DNA of 27,952 nucleotides from Proteobacteria bacterium UBA4656 (GTDB taxonomy: Bacteria; Pseudomonadota; Gammaproteobacteria; Xanthomonadales; Ahniellaceae). The notes under the pieces are model-generated. The model saw only the letters and a program-made list of their open reading frames with translations. It did no database searches and had not been told where the DNA came from. Both the position numbers and the translations under genes were made by a program. The DNA lies in contig DHLY01000159.1 in the NCBI GenBank assembly GCA_002405525.1, positions 1-27,952 of the forward strand, read 5' to 3'. This document shows positions 1 through 6,501 of this stretch, piece after piece (position 1 is the first letter of the stretch; every line of letters begins with the position of its first letter).

Positions 1-315
1 GATCTCTAGGCAGCAGTTGATGCCGTCATGGCCTATCAATGGAGCATCAGCCGTCATGCGATGGATGCGCTTACGTGGCTGGTTGATGCTGCTCATGATG
101 CCGCGCGGTAGATTGAGCGCCAGTAGGCCGTTATCGCCGCCGTCAATGCTCGATGCGACCATCTCGGCATAAGTCTGCGTGACGTTAAGGCCGAGCGGGA
201 TGCAGAGCGTGAGCGGTGCGCTGCGCTGTGTCGCAAGCTGCGCAGTTTTGACGGCGAATTCCTGGCCCGCGCGATCATGGGCGAAGCTGTGACGTGGCCG
301 AATCGCAATGGCTGA
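1..315 (+). pseudogene. 3' end of a gene entering from the left edge, interrupted by three TAG codons
   Basis: Reading frame 1 is protein-like from the window edge to a TGA at 313-315, but has TAG at 7-9, 109-111 and 124-126 and no TAA or TGA before its end. The last 62 codons form a charged helical segment (LRDVKAERDAERERCAALCR) and end inside the next gene's start (ATG at 308), the usual overlap in this genome. After the last TAG there is no ATG, GTG or TTG until codon 285-287, so this part cannot start on its own by normal rules. The residues on either side of each TAG read as one helical protein, and each TAG is one C-to-T change from CAG (Gln). Either the gene is decayed, or TAG is read through here, or the sequence has errors. 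The function is unknown; the other two frames look less protein-like. Confidence 0.5.
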
Positions 316-637
316 CATTGATCCACGCGGCGCCCTAGACACGCTTTGGCGAGTGGCCCCGCTGTACGCCCAGGCCAAGGCAGAACGGGTCTATCTTGAG
401 GAGTACCGCAAGACCCTCAAAGCGACCATCATGCGCGAGCACGGCGCACTCCCAGCCGTGGCCCAAGAGCGCGAAGCTTACGCCGATCAGCGCTACGTCA
501 CGCACCTCGAAGGGCTACGCGCCGCGACGGAGCAAGAGGAGACGCTGCGATGGCGCCTAGTAGCTGCGCAGGCTGCAATTGATGTATGGCGTTCGACGGA
601 GGCAAGCAATCGAGCTATCGACCGTGGCGCGGCATAG
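308..637 (+). CDS. Conserved-looking phage helical protein of unknown function
   Basis: This 109-residue, mostly alpha-helical protein is rich in Arg, Glu and Ala, with a probable coiled coil at residues 20-90 (KAERVYLEEYRKTLKA, then QEREAYADQRY and EETLRWRLVAAQAAIDVWR). Its ATG overlaps the stop of the preceding frame (ATGGCTGA). It ends TAG AAA TAA, so a second in-frame stop lies one codon after the first. Small proteins of this style occur in phage accessory blocks next to recombination genes, but I recognise no catalytic motif, signal peptide or membrane segment. Its base composition is less GC-rich at third positions than the structural genes, suggesting a different history. Confidence 0.8.
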   Translation: MADIDPRGALDTLWRVAPLYAQAKAERVYLEEYRKTLKATIMREHGALPAVAQEREAYADQRYVTHLEGLRAATEQEETLRWRLVAAQAAIDVWRSTEASNRAIDRGAA

Positions 638-713
638 AAATAATCAATTGGCGCGGTCGGGGCGGGGTGCGTAGGATTCAACCACTGCGGCACGGTGCCG
701 CTCGGAGCAAACA

Positions 714-1013
714 ATGTTCGCTGGTGAATCGCTGATTGAAGGCCCGGCGCTGGGCTCACTGCGGCTGGTGCGCAGCACGGTGGTTAGCTGCATGGACCCC
801 GACGACGAGCGGCCGGGCCTGCTGGTGCAGGAGTACGAAGAGGACAGCAACGACCGCGCCGCGTGGCATACCGTGTGCCCGCTGACCGACGCGCACTTCA
901 TGGTGAACCTGTGCCCGCCCAAGTGGTACGCCGCCAGCGTGAAGCTGCGCGACATGATGGAGCGCGGCGAAGCCGTGACGCTGGCCGACGAACTGAAGGC
1001 GTTGAAGCAGTGA
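714..1013 (+). CDS. Hypothetical protein, 99 residues
   Basis: The ATG at 714 has an upstream GGAG about seven bases away, which supports the start. The product is acidic in its first half (DPDDERPGLLVQEYEEDSND) and carries three spaced cysteines (residues 26, 55 and 67) without a recognisable zinc-binding spacing. The C-terminal third is a helix. The stop codon overlaps the next GTG (GTGA), so the two genes are probably translationally coupled. The 76 bases before the gene hold no clear promoter or terminator. No function can be assigned. Confidence 0.8.
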   Translation: MFAGESLIEGPALGSLRLVRSTVVSCMDPDDERPGLLVQEYEEDSNDRAAWHTVCPLTDAHFMVNLCPPKWYAASVKLRDMMERGEAVTLADELKALKQ

Positions 1014-1198
1014 ACAGCACCATAGTTACTCAATACGTCCGTCCGCCCGTCCCGACTACCAAATGGGATTGGGTGGCCTACATCGAAGGCGACGAAGAAG
1101 CGAACGGCCCGACCGGGCGCGGGCCGACCGAAGTTGAAGCGCTGCGCGATTTGTGCGAGCAGTTGGCTCGGCACTATGTTGAAAACGTCGTCGCATGA
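1010..1198 (+). CDS. Small hypothetical phage protein, 62 residues
   Basis: The frame is open further upstream, but the GTG at 1010 is the likely start because it overlaps the preceding stop as GTGA and gives a compact protein. The N-terminal half is beta-like (KWDWVAYIEGDEEANGPTGR), with a Gly/Pro-rich turn. The C-terminal half is one helix (EVEALRDLCEQLARHYVENV). The fold recalls small phage proteins that pair a short sheet with a helix, but no function is known. Its stop overlaps the next ATG (GCATGACC), continuing a coupled run of small genes. Confidence 0.7.
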   Translation: MNSTIVTQYVRPPVPTTKWDWVAYIEGDEEANGPTGRGPTEVEALRDLCEQLARHYVENVVA

Positions 1199-1356
1199 CC
1201 GACGACGACCGCGTGCGCTGCATCGACTGCCGCCACTACACCGGCACTAGCTGCCGGCAGTGGCGCGCGGCTGGGCTGCTGACGGCGACGGTAGGTCCGG
1301 GGCTGGCGTCTTTGCTGCAACGATGCTTCGCGTATGCGCCGAGCAGCAAGGGTTGA
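1195..1356 (+). CDS. Cys-rich mini-protein, 53 residues
   Basis: This short gene sits in the only gap of the run and keeps the ATGA overlap at both ends: its ATG overlaps the previous stop, and its 3' end overlaps the RusA gene by 23 bases. The product begins MTDDDRVRCIDCRHYTG, with cysteines at residues 9, 12, 20 and 41. C-x2-C followed by H-Y and later cysteines suggests a small metal-binding knuckle, possibly one zinc with His/Cys ligands. Proteins of this kind often sit beside replication or recombination genes in phages. The role is unknown. Confidence rests on the overlap pattern and the ordered cysteines. Confidence 0.7.
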   Translation: MTDDDRVRCIDCRHYTGTSCRQWRAAGLLTATVGPGLASLLQRCFAYAPSSKG

Positions 1357-1702
1357 CGCCACACCGGAGCATGTCGCGTTCGTGCCGATCCGCACAGCGC
1401 CGGGCATGAACGTCCGCGAACACTGGGCCGTCAGGTCAAAGCGAGTCAAGTCCGAGCGTGAGGCTACGGGCTACGTGCTGCGGGGCTGCATCAAGCCTGC
1501 AATCCCTGTTGTCGTGACGCTGACCCGTTCGGCGCCATCAAACGGGCTGGACGATGACAACCTTGCCGGTGCTCTCAAGGGTGTGCGCGATGCCGTTGCC
1601 GAGTGGCTTGGAGTCGATGACCGCGACCGGACGCGGGTGCGCTATGCGTATGAGCAGGTGCGCGGGCCGTGGGGTGTGTTCATCGGGTGGCCGTTAGGGT
1701 AA
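1334..1702 (+). CDS. rusA: RusA-like Holliday-junction resolvase
   Basis: RusA-family enzymes are small dimeric endonucleases that cut four-way DNA junctions symmetrically, resolving recombination or replication intermediates before packaging. The 122-residue length fits the family. The signature is visible: an Asp cluster followed by Asn at residues 73-76 (GLDDDNLAGALK), a conserved Lys at 82 and Asp at 86, then another Asp group at 95-98. In known RusA proteins the Asp residues bind the catalytic magnesium and the Lys is essential. The N-terminal part (VPIRTAPGMNVREHW) matches the family's opening strand and loop. The ATG at 1334 lies inside the preceding gene; a GTG at 1382 is an alternative start. 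A related but broken copy lies at 2521-2756. Confidence 0.85.
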   Translation: MRRAARVDATPEHVAFVPIRTAPGMNVREHWAVRSKRVKSEREATGYVLRGCIKPAIPVVVTLTRSAPSNGLDDDNLAGALKGVRDAVAEWLGVDDRDRTRVRYAYEQVRGPWGVFIGWPLG

Positions 1703-1736
1703 GCAAACAGAAGTAGTAGACAACCGCCAGCCGTAG

Positions 1737-1821
1737 CGCTACACTCCCGCCGTCGGTGTAGCGACCGAAGTTTGAAGCGCTTTCACATGCCTCTCGCCTC
1801 TGGTTCCCCGGGGGTCGCTAC
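1737..1821 (+). promoter_or_regulatory. Competing stem-loops (possible attenuator or RNA switch)
   Basis: Stem A pairs CGCTACAC (1737-1744) with GTGTAGCG (1756-1763) across an 11-base loop. Stem B pairs GTAGCGACC (1758-1766) with GGTCGCTAC (1813-1821). The two stems share bases 1758-1763, so they cannot form together. Stem B would also invade the loop and one arm of the CCCCGG/CCGGGG hairpin at 1806-1826. This anti-terminator-versus-terminator layout is typical of attenuators. No known riboswitch consensus was recognised, and the gene it would control (2212-2469) is uncharacterised. Confidence 0.45.
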
Positions 1822-1850
1822 CGGGGGGCAGTTGAAAGCGCTTTTTCTTT
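1774..1850 (+). terminator. Nested hairpin followed by T-rich tract
   Basis: The outer stem pairs AAGCGCTTTCA (1775-1785) with TGAAAGCGCTT (1833-1843), 11 perfect pairs. It encloses a second hairpin, CCCCGG (1806-1811) with CCGGGG (1821-1826). The sequence TTTTTCTTT follows directly. The structure lies 72 bases after the RusA stop and is the most likely end of the small-gene transcript. The right arm is itself close to palindromic (AAAGCGCTTT), so a protein-binding site is an alternative. Confidence 0.55.
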
Positions 1851-2211
1851 GGCCGCATCCGGACCCAGCGCCGACGTTTCGCTGGGCTAGTGAGCAACGC
1901 AGAATGCTCGCCGGAGCCGACTGGCGCAGGTGCCGGGGGTGAGCCGTTGACAGCGGTGGACTACGAGGGCTCTGCGTGAGAGTGGTACTCGGAAGCTCAG
2001 ACCACGAGCGCGCGGCAGATCATGGCGCGAGCTAGACCCAGGTGCATGGGGAAGCATGATCCAGCCCAAAGGCGCACCAGCCACGGGCCGAGCAGCGTGT
2101 CCCATTCATACGGCCGACTGCAAGGGCGCCTGAACCTGTGTTGTTACACGGGCTAGGGCGTCCCTTCACCCGGAACCCTTCATTGACCTTTGTAACCTAG
2201 AGGCTTCTTCC

Positions 2212-2469
2212 GTGGAACTTACGCCTGAGCTTAGGAAGGAAAAGGCCGTCGAGCATCTGGTGGTGTTCCGCCACCGCCTCGACTGCCTCGTCGAGCACTA
2301 CCAGCAGCAGATCGCGCCGCACATGGACCGGCTCAAGGGCACGCCAGGCACCGCCGCACGTCGCGCGTACATCGAGGCGGTCGGGCGCGGTGAAGGACCA
2401 GCCGTCGCCGAAGCGCTGCGGCATGCGTTCGGCCTCTGGTGGCAGGCGAACAGGGCCGAGAGGGTTTGA
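2212..2469 (+). CDS. Small helical hypothetical protein, 85 residues
   Basis: The GTG at 2212 follows AGAGG by eight bases, a reasonable ribosome-binding site. The product is almost wholly helical: a first pair of helices (LRKEKAVEHLVVFRHRLDCL), a short Gly/Thr turn (KGTPGTAARR) and a C-terminal helix ending in aromatic residues (HAFGLWWQANRAERV). The pattern resembles small phage proteins encoded near DNA-processing genes, but I cannot name a family. It is flanked by structured RNA on both sides: the attenuator-like region upstream and a stable hairpin immediately after its stop. Confidence 0.7.
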   Translation: MELTPELRKEKAVEHLVVFRHRLDCLVEHYQQQIAPHMDRLKGTPGTAARRAYIEAVGRGEGPAVAEALRHAFGLWWQANRAERV

Positions 2470-2470
2470 G

Positions 2471-2497
2471 GGGGTGGCTCACCGAATGAGCTACCCC
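2471..2497 (+). terminator. Stable hairpin just after a stop codon
   Basis: GGGGTGGCTCA (2471-2481) pairs with TGAGCTACCCC (2487-2497): 11 pairs including one G-U, with a 5-base CCGAA loop, starting two bases after the TGA at 2467-2469. The only T run is TTTT at 2513-2516, rather far away. It may therefore act as a weak terminator or as a 3'-end RNA-stabilising stem. It separates the 2212 gene from the broken RusA copy. Confidence 0.45.
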
Positions 2498-2520
2498 GAG
2501 ACGCGCGCGCGCTTTTGCCC

Positions 2521-2756
2521 ATGATACACGTCCCGATCCGCACCGTGCCCGGCCTCAACGTGCGCGAGCACTGGGCCAAGCGAGCACGGCGCGTGCGGCA
2601 CGAGCGGGCGGACGTTGGCTGGGCCCTGCGCGCGTGCGCCAAGCCCACGCCGCCGCTGGTGGTGACGCTGACCCGGTGCGCGCCGTCGTGCGCTACGAGT
2701 ACGAGCAGCAGCGCGGGCCGTGGGGCGTGCGCATCACCTGGAGGGCCATGCCGTGA
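2521..2756 (+). pseudogene. Decayed second RusA copy lacking the catalytic core
   Basis: The N-terminal part (HVPIRTVPGLNVREHWAKR through LVVTLTRCAPS) is clearly related to residues 17-69 of the RusA protein at 1334-1702. From about 2686 the homology continues in a different frame as RYEYEQQRGPWGVRITWRAMP, matching residues 103-119 of the intact copy, and stops at 2754-2756. Compared with the intact gene about 97 bases are missing (corresponding to 1540-1636), which removes the DDDN motif, the Lys and the later Asp group and shifts the frame. The encoded protein cannot be a working resolvase. The two copies are diverged in sequence, so this is not a recent tandem copy or an assembly echo. It sits next to the HTH gene. 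Confidence 0.85.
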
Positions 2757-3034
2757 TGATCCGCATCAGCCGCACGCAGCGCATCGACTGGACGCGCGTG
2801 ATCGCCAACCTGCGCACCTCCGGCAAGACGCTGCGCGACATCGCAGCCGCTGTTGACTGCTCCGAGAGCGTGCTGCGCGACTGGTGCGATGCCGACCGCT
2901 GCATCGAGCCGGCGTTCTGGACGGGCGCCGCGCTGCTGCAGCTGTGGGCCGACACCCTGGGCGTGCCGTGGACCGACGCGCCGACCAGGCGAGTGCCGGA
3001 GTCGGTGGCGAGGGTGCTGCGCGAGACGGCGTAG
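2756..3034 (+). CDS. Helix-turn-helix DNA-binding protein, 92 residues
   Basis: Residues 25-45 (TLRDIAAAVDCSESVLRDWC) form a clear helix-turn-helix of the type that lets transcriptional regulators and small terminase subunits bind DNA. The rest is helical with a Trp-rich middle (FWTGAALLQLWADTLGVPW). A GGAGGG lies 10-13 bases upstream of the GTG (2753) and ATG (2756); the ATG is preferred, and it touches the stop of the broken RusA copy. Its place directly before the structural block suits a late-gene regulator or a packaging protein. The neighbouring element at 3034-3071 is a plausible binding site, but nothing in the sequence proves this. The gene ends in TAG. Confidence 0.75.
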   Translation: MIRISRTQRIDWTRVIANLRTSGKTLRDIAAAVDCSESVLRDWCDADRCIEPAFWTGAALLQLWADTLGVPWTDAPTRRVPESVARVLRETA

Positions 3035-3071
3035 CGGCGAGATTTCGCGCCCCCTCGGGCCTGACAGTGCG
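3034..3071 (+). promoter_or_regulatory. Bipartite repeated element, copy 1 (upstream of portal block)
   Basis: GCGGCGAGATTTCGCGC at 3034-3050, a 12-base spacer, then GACAGTGCG at 3063-3071. The same two blocks with the same spacing recur at 10335-10372. The core GCGAGATTTCGC is one base from a perfect 12-base palindrome. The element starts on the last base of the HTH gene's TAG and lies 22 bases before the next start codon. A late promoter, an operator or an RNA element are all possible. Confidence 0.55.
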
Positions 3072-3093
3072 CCCCGCAAAGGAGCGCGCACCG

Positions 3094-3318
3094 ATGGCCA
3101 CCCGACAGACCCGCACCCCTGGCGCGTTCGCGCAGCCGCAGGCCGCAGAGCCGGCCGCCGCGGACCCGAACGAGCCAACGCTGAACGCGGCGGACGTGGA
3201 TGCGAAGACCATTACCGCCCCCGTGCTGACGCGCCAGGGCTGGGTTGTTCCCGACGAGGAGCACCTGCGCAACCAGCGCGCCGTGGCCGACGCCAAGCGC
3301 AAGCTGGGCATCGACTGA
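3094..3318 (+). CDS. Small hypothetical protein at start of structural block, 74 residues
   Basis: The ATG at 3094 follows GGAG (3081-3084) by nine bases; upstream in-frame starts are ignored because they would run through the repeated element and the HTH gene. The first half is low-complexity (Ala, Pro, Gln) and probably unfolded. The second half contains VLTRQGWVVPDEEHLRNQR and a short C-terminal helix. Small proteins of this kind are often encoded just before the portal gene, but I recognise no motif. Its position suggests a minor head or connector-associated role at most. Confidence 0.7.
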   Translation: MATRQTRTPGAFAQPQAAEPAAADPNEPTLNAADVDAKTITAPVLTRQGWVVPDEEHLRNQRAVADAKRKLGID

Positions 3319-3328
3319 GGCCGGCGCC

Positions 3329-3682
3329 GTGTGCTACGTGTGGATGGCCTACGCTGCGATGGCTGGTGCCACGGTGCACTCGGCCGAGCAGTCGCGCAAG
3401 ACCGCGAGCCAGGGCCGCACGCAGCAGCGTGAGATGGCGGCCGCAATGGAGTCCGACCGCGAGCAGGCCGAGGCCAGGGCCGCCCAGCGCGCCCAGGCCG
3501 AGATCCAGCAGACGCAGCGCCGCCGGCAGCGCCAGTCCCTGCTGTCCAGCGGCGCCACGACGCAGGAGCCGACGCCCTACGCCACCAGCACGCTGACCGA
3601 CACGGCCATGACCGCCAGCCGGTCGGGCCGGCGCGCGTCGATGCTGTCGCAGGGCGGCGCCCCTACCATCACCGGGGGCTGA
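3329..3682 (+). CDS. Probable minor virion protein before portal, 117 residues
   Basis: The GTG at 3329 is preceded by GAGG at eight bases, giving a protein beginning MCYVWMAYAAMAGATVHSAE: a short hydrophobic N-terminus, then a long Gln/Arg/Ala coiled coil (residues 25-70), then a Ser/Thr/Gly-rich unfolded tail. This layout (Met-Cys start, Ala/Met-rich hydrophobic stretch, polar coiled coil) resembles the gp14-like virion protein encoded at 15256-15780 and could be a shorter relative. It may be a small ejected or connector-associated protein. The stop lies two bases before the portal start. The assignment is by pattern only. Confidence 0.65.
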   Translation: MCYVWMAYAAMAGATVHSAEQSRKTASQGRTQQREMAAAMESDREQAEARAAQRAQAEIQQTQRRRQRQSLLSSGATTQEPTPYATSTLTDTAMTASRSGRRASMLSQGGAPTITGG

Positions 3683-3684
3683 CC

Positions 3685-5322
3685 GTGAGCACGAACGCGG
3701 CCGACTACTGGCTGCGCCGGCACGCTGCCAGCAAGGCCGACCGCATGCGCCACGAGCACGTGTGGCGCAACTGCTGCGACCTGACGTTCCCCGAGCTGGG
3801 CGAAGGCTTCAACGGCAACACCGTCGAGGACGCCAGCACGGTCCAGAACAAGAAGGCCGAGATGCTGGACTCGACGGGCAGCGACGCCGCCCGGCTGTTG
3901 ACCAGTTCCGTCGTCGGCGGCATGACCCCCGCGAACAGCCTGTGGCTGGGCATGGATGTCGGCGACGAGAGCGACGAGGAGCGGCGCTGGCTCGACCACG
4001 CATCCGAGCGCGTGTGGGAAGCGGTGCACGGCGGGAACTTCGACGCGGCAGGCTTCGAGGCGCAGCTCGTCGGCGTGTGCGTGGGCTGGTTCGTCATGTA
4101 CGTGGACGAGGATCCTGCTGACGGCTCGATCACGTTCCACCTGTGGCCGGCGTCGCAGTGCTACCTGGCCGAAAGCAAGGCCGGCGGCCGGGCCGACATC
4201 ATCATGCGCGAGTTCGAGCTGACGGCCGAGCAGGCTGTGGCCGAGTACGGCAATGAGGTGTCGGACGCAGTGCGCAAGGACGCCGCCGAGCACCCGACCC
4301 GCAAGCATCGGTTTCTGTGGTGCATCGGGCCGCGGTCGAACTACGTGCCGGGCTCGCTCAACAGCCAGGCCCTGCCGATCGCGAGCATGCACATCGAGTG
4401 CTCTCAGAAGCGCGTGATCCGTGAGCGCGGCTACCACGAGCATCCGTGCGTCGTGCCGCGGTGGATGCGGCTGCCGGCCAGCGTCTACGCCACGGGCCCG
4501 GTGGCCAATGCGCTGCCGACGATCCGCGAACTCAACGAGCTGCTGCGCCTGCACAAGATCAGCCTGGCGCGCAACGCGGCCGGGGTGTACGTCGGCGTCG
4601 ATGACGGCGTGTTCAACCCCGCCGGCTTCCGCGTGACGGGCGGCAACGTCATCGTGGCCAACAGCATCGACAGCCTGCGCGAGCTGCCGACCGGCACCGA
4701 CTTCCCGGTGATCCTGGAGACCGTGCGCCAGATGCAGGCCGAGATCCGCCGGCTGCTGTTGGCCGACCAGATGCAGCCGCAGGACGGCCCGGCCATGACC
4801 GCGACCGAGGTGCACGTGCGGGTGGCGCTGATCCGGCAACTGCTGGGCCCGCTGTTTGGCCGCTTCCAGTCCGAGTTCCTGACGCCGCTGGTCGAGCGCG
4901 TGTTCGGCCTGCTGTACCGCCGCGGTCGCCCCGAGCTGGGCGGCAGGCCTGGGCCGGTGGAGATCGACGACGCGCCCGAGAGCCTGGGCGACGTGCCGTT
5001 TCGCGTGCGCTACCAGTCGCCGCTGGCCCGGGCGCAGAAGCTTGACGGCGTGGCCGCGAACGAGCGCCTGGTGGCCCTGGCCGCGATGCTGGCGCAGGCC
5101 GGCAAGCCCGAGGTCATGGACATGGTGGACGCCGAGGAGGCCATGCGCGAGGCGCAGGCGGGGCTCGGCGCATCGGCCAAGGTGCTGCGCACCGACGACG
5201 CGCTGATCGCGTACCGCGAGCGCAAGGACGAAGCCGCGCAGGCGCAGGCCCAGGCCGCGCAGGCGCAACAGATGACCACGATGGCCGCGGACGCTGCGAT
5301 GAAGCAGGCCGCCGCGGTGTAA
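3685..5322 (+). CDS. Portal protein (T7 gp8-type head-to-tail connector)
   Basis: At 545 residues this has the normal size for the dodecameric portal of T7-like phages, through which DNA is packaged and ejected and on which the tail is built. The N-terminal region has the family's pattern: an aromatic, Arg-rich opening helix (ADYWLRRHAASKADRMRHEH), ELGEGFNG, then the typical SDAARLLTSSVVGGMTPANS block near residues 65-85. The middle contains the wing and clip segments; the C-terminus is a Gln/Ala-rich helix (KDEAAQAQAQAAQAQQMT), as in portal barrel or crown regions. It starts with GTG close after the previous stop and is followed by AAGGGGA, the ribosome-binding site of the next gene. Confidence 0.9.
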   Translation: MSTNAADYWLRRHAASKADRMRHEHVWRNCCDLTFPELGEGFNGNTVEDASTVQNKKAEMLDSTGSDAARLLTSSVVGGMTPANSLWLGMDVGDESDEERRWLDHASERVWEAVHGGNFDAAGFEAQLVGVCVGWFVMYVDEDPADGSITFHLWPASQCYLAESKAGGRADIIMREFELTAEQAVAEYGNEVSDAVRKDAAEHPTRKHRFLWCIGPRSNYVPGSLNSQALPIASMHIECSQKRVIRERGYHEHPCVVPRWMRLPASVYATGPVANALPTIRELNELLRLHKISLARNAAGVYVGVDDGVFNPAGFRVTGGNVIVANSIDSLRELPTGTDFPVILETVRQMQAEIRRLLLADQMQPQDGPAMTATEVHVRVALIRQLLGPLFGRFQSEFLTPLVERVFGLLYRRGRPELGGRPGPVEIDDAPESLGDVPFRVRYQSPLARAQKLDGVAANERLVALAAMLAQAGKPEVMDMVDAEEAMREAQAGLGASAKVLRTDDALIAYRERKDEAAQAQAQAAQAQQMTTMAADAAMKQAAAV

Positions 5323-5331
5323 GGGGATCGC

Positions 5332-5718
5332 ATGCCGATCAGCGACCTGCCGCCGTGGATTGTCAGTCTGCAATCGACCATCGACCGATCGATGACGCTG
5401 AACAGCGTCGACGATCTGCGGACGCTTGCTGACGCCGGGCACCTTGACTCCGCATCGACGTATGTGGTCGGAGCTGTCCGCTACCGCGTGCTGTCGCCAA
5501 GCACCTACGTTGCCGAAGCGGAGGCATACCCAGGCCAACTAGGCGGCGTTGTGTATGACGTTGCCGGCCGAGCCGTCGAGTGGACGGTTGACGGCGTGAC
5601 CTTCAGCGTGACATACACATCGCAGGGCATGACGATCCAGTCGTCCGACGGCCTTGTGCGCGAGGTGTCTTTTGATCCGCTAGGCCGCATCGACGCGGCG
5701 CAGCTCCTGGGGACATGA
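5332..5718 (+). CDS. Hypothetical beta-rich virion protein, 128 residues
   Basis: AAGGGGA lies six bases before the ATG. The product has a short helix, then many alternating hydrophobic residues and turns (YVVGAVRYRVLSPSTYVAEAEA, WTVDGVTFSVTYTSQGM), indicating a beta-sandwich. Codons here end in A or T more often than in the portal gene just upstream, suggesting later acquisition. It overlaps the next gene by four bases (ATGA). Position between portal and scaffold suggests a head or surface protein, but no family was recognised. Confidence 0.75.
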   Translation: MPISDLPPWIVSLQSTIDRSMTLNSVDDLRTLADAGHLDSASTYVVGAVRYRVLSPSTYVAEAEAYPGQLGGVVYDVAGRAVEWTVDGVTFSVTYTSQGMTIQSSDGLVREVSFDPLGRIDAAQLLGT

Positions 5719-6080
5719 CCATGCAGAAGTGCGACGACAACGCCGAGTTGCGCGCCAAGACCATCGCGCACTGGGCTGCTTTCAAGTACCCAGGCAACGA
5801 GCGCGACATCGCGCGGGTCTACGCCTTCCGCGAGCTGGACCCGGCCACGGCCACGAACGACGACGTGACGCGCGCCTACGGCGGCGACGGCTGGGCAACC
5901 TCGGCCGCCTGCCAGGAGTGCGGCTCGCACACCCACCCGCGCGTGGAGATCGGCGGCGCCGTGATCTGCACGGTCTGCATGGCCAAGGCCATCGCGCTGC
6001 ACGCGCCGGCCGCGCCTGAACCGCAACCCGAGCCGGCGGCCAAGCCCGCCGGGTTCCTGAAACGACTCATCGGAGGCTGA
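5715..6080 (+). CDS. Zinc-ribbon-like small protein, 121 residues
   Basis: Two Cys pairs, C66-x2-C69 (CQECGSHTH) and C85-x2-C88 (CTVCMAK), are separated by 15 residues, the layout of a zinc ribbon. The N-terminal 60 residues are helical and charged. A Pro/Glu/Ala linker is followed by a basic Gly-rich tail (GFLKRLIGG). The gene is coupled to its neighbours by ATGA upstream and GGAGG for the next gene. Zinc ribbons in phages may bind nucleic acid or stabilise virion parts; which applies here cannot be seen. Confidence 0.75.
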   Translation: MTMQKCDDNAELRAKTIAHWAAFKYPGNERDIARVYAFRELDPATATNDDVTRAYGGDGWATSAACQECGSHTHPRVEIGGAVICTVCMAKAIALHAPAAPEPQPEPAAKPAGFLKRLIGG

Positions 6081-6083
6081 CGC

Positions 6084-6485
6084 ATGGCCCTGAATCTCCG
6101 CACCTCGGCGCGCACGGGCATCGTGCAAGCCATCATCACCGACGCCGGCTCGGGCGCGAAGCTCAAGCTCTACAACGGCACCCGCCCTTCCGGCGTCGGC
6201 GCCGTCAGCGGCGGCAACACGCTGCTGGCCACTTTGACGTTCGGCTCGACCATCGGCACCGCGTCATCGGGCGCGCTCGACTGGGATGAAGCCGGCGCCA
6301 CGCAGAGCAACGGCTCGCACGTCAACGGCACGCCGACGTTCGTCGACATCACGACCAGCGCCGACGCCGTGGTGGCGCGCGTGGACATCGGCGCCGGCGC
6401 CGGCAACTGGCAGTTCACCGGCACGGTGGCAACGGGTCAGAACGTCACGCTGACGAGCCTGGTGTTCACCGCCGGCAACGCCTGA
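6084..6485 (+). CDS. Probable virion surface protein, 133 residues
   Basis: This Gly/Thr/Ala-rich, beta-dominated protein begins with a short helix (TGIVQAIITDAG), followed by LKLYNGTRPSGVG and repeated small-residue strands to the end (NVTLTSLVFTAGNA). The opening 'ITDAGSGAKLKLYNGTRP' style is one I associate with small structural proteins in phage head or tail clusters, but the exact role is not established. No Cys, signal peptide or membrane segment is present. The ribosome-binding site GGAGG is 7 bases before the ATG. It stands directly before the kelch-like gene. Confidence 0.7.
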   Translation: MALNLRTSARTGIVQAIITDAGSGAKLKLYNGTRPSGVGAVSGGNTLLATLTFGSTIGTASSGALDWDEAGATQSNGSHVNGTPTFVDITTSADAVVARVDIGAGAGNWQFTGTVATGQNVTLTSLVFTAGNA

Positions 6486-6501
6486 CGCGAGGGCTCGCCA
6501 C

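Larger units (their letters stand above)
1703..2211 (+). other. 509-base stretch with no convincing gene, rich in hairpins
   Basis: No frame here looks like a confident gene. A 51-codon frame at 1787-1942 lacks a ribosome-binding site and runs through strong inverted repeats, so it is not called. The stretch contains mutually exclusive stems at 1737-1821, a nested terminator-like structure at 1774-1850, a 7-bp stem with a 9-base loop at 1864-1886 (CCCAGCG/CGCTGGG), and a 7-bp stem with loop TGTT at 2135-2152. Structured RNA or a transcription attenuator fits better than protein coding. Confidence 0.6.

Noticed and set aside
1787..1942. 51-residue frame starting MPLASGSPGV
   Set aside because: No ribosome-binding site, mixed third-position use, and it runs through two strong inverted repeats; structured RNA explains the sequence better.
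1947..1975. TTGACA as a sigma-70 -35 box
   Set aside because: No acceptable -10 hexamer lies 16-18 bases downstream (CTCTGC at the right spacing).
1887..2105. 72-residue minus-strand frame
   Set aside because: No start signal, biased composition with many Arg/Pro/Ala, no protein-like pattern; looks like a chance opening in GC-rich DNA.
3577..5538. 653-residue minus-strand frame opposite the portal gene
   Set aside because: A shadow of the portal gene: His/Arg/Ala/Gly-rich with no domain pattern, as expected opposite a GC3-rich gene. The same applies to the long minus frames at 12553-14796, 18029-20701, 22865-24619 and 24655-26340.
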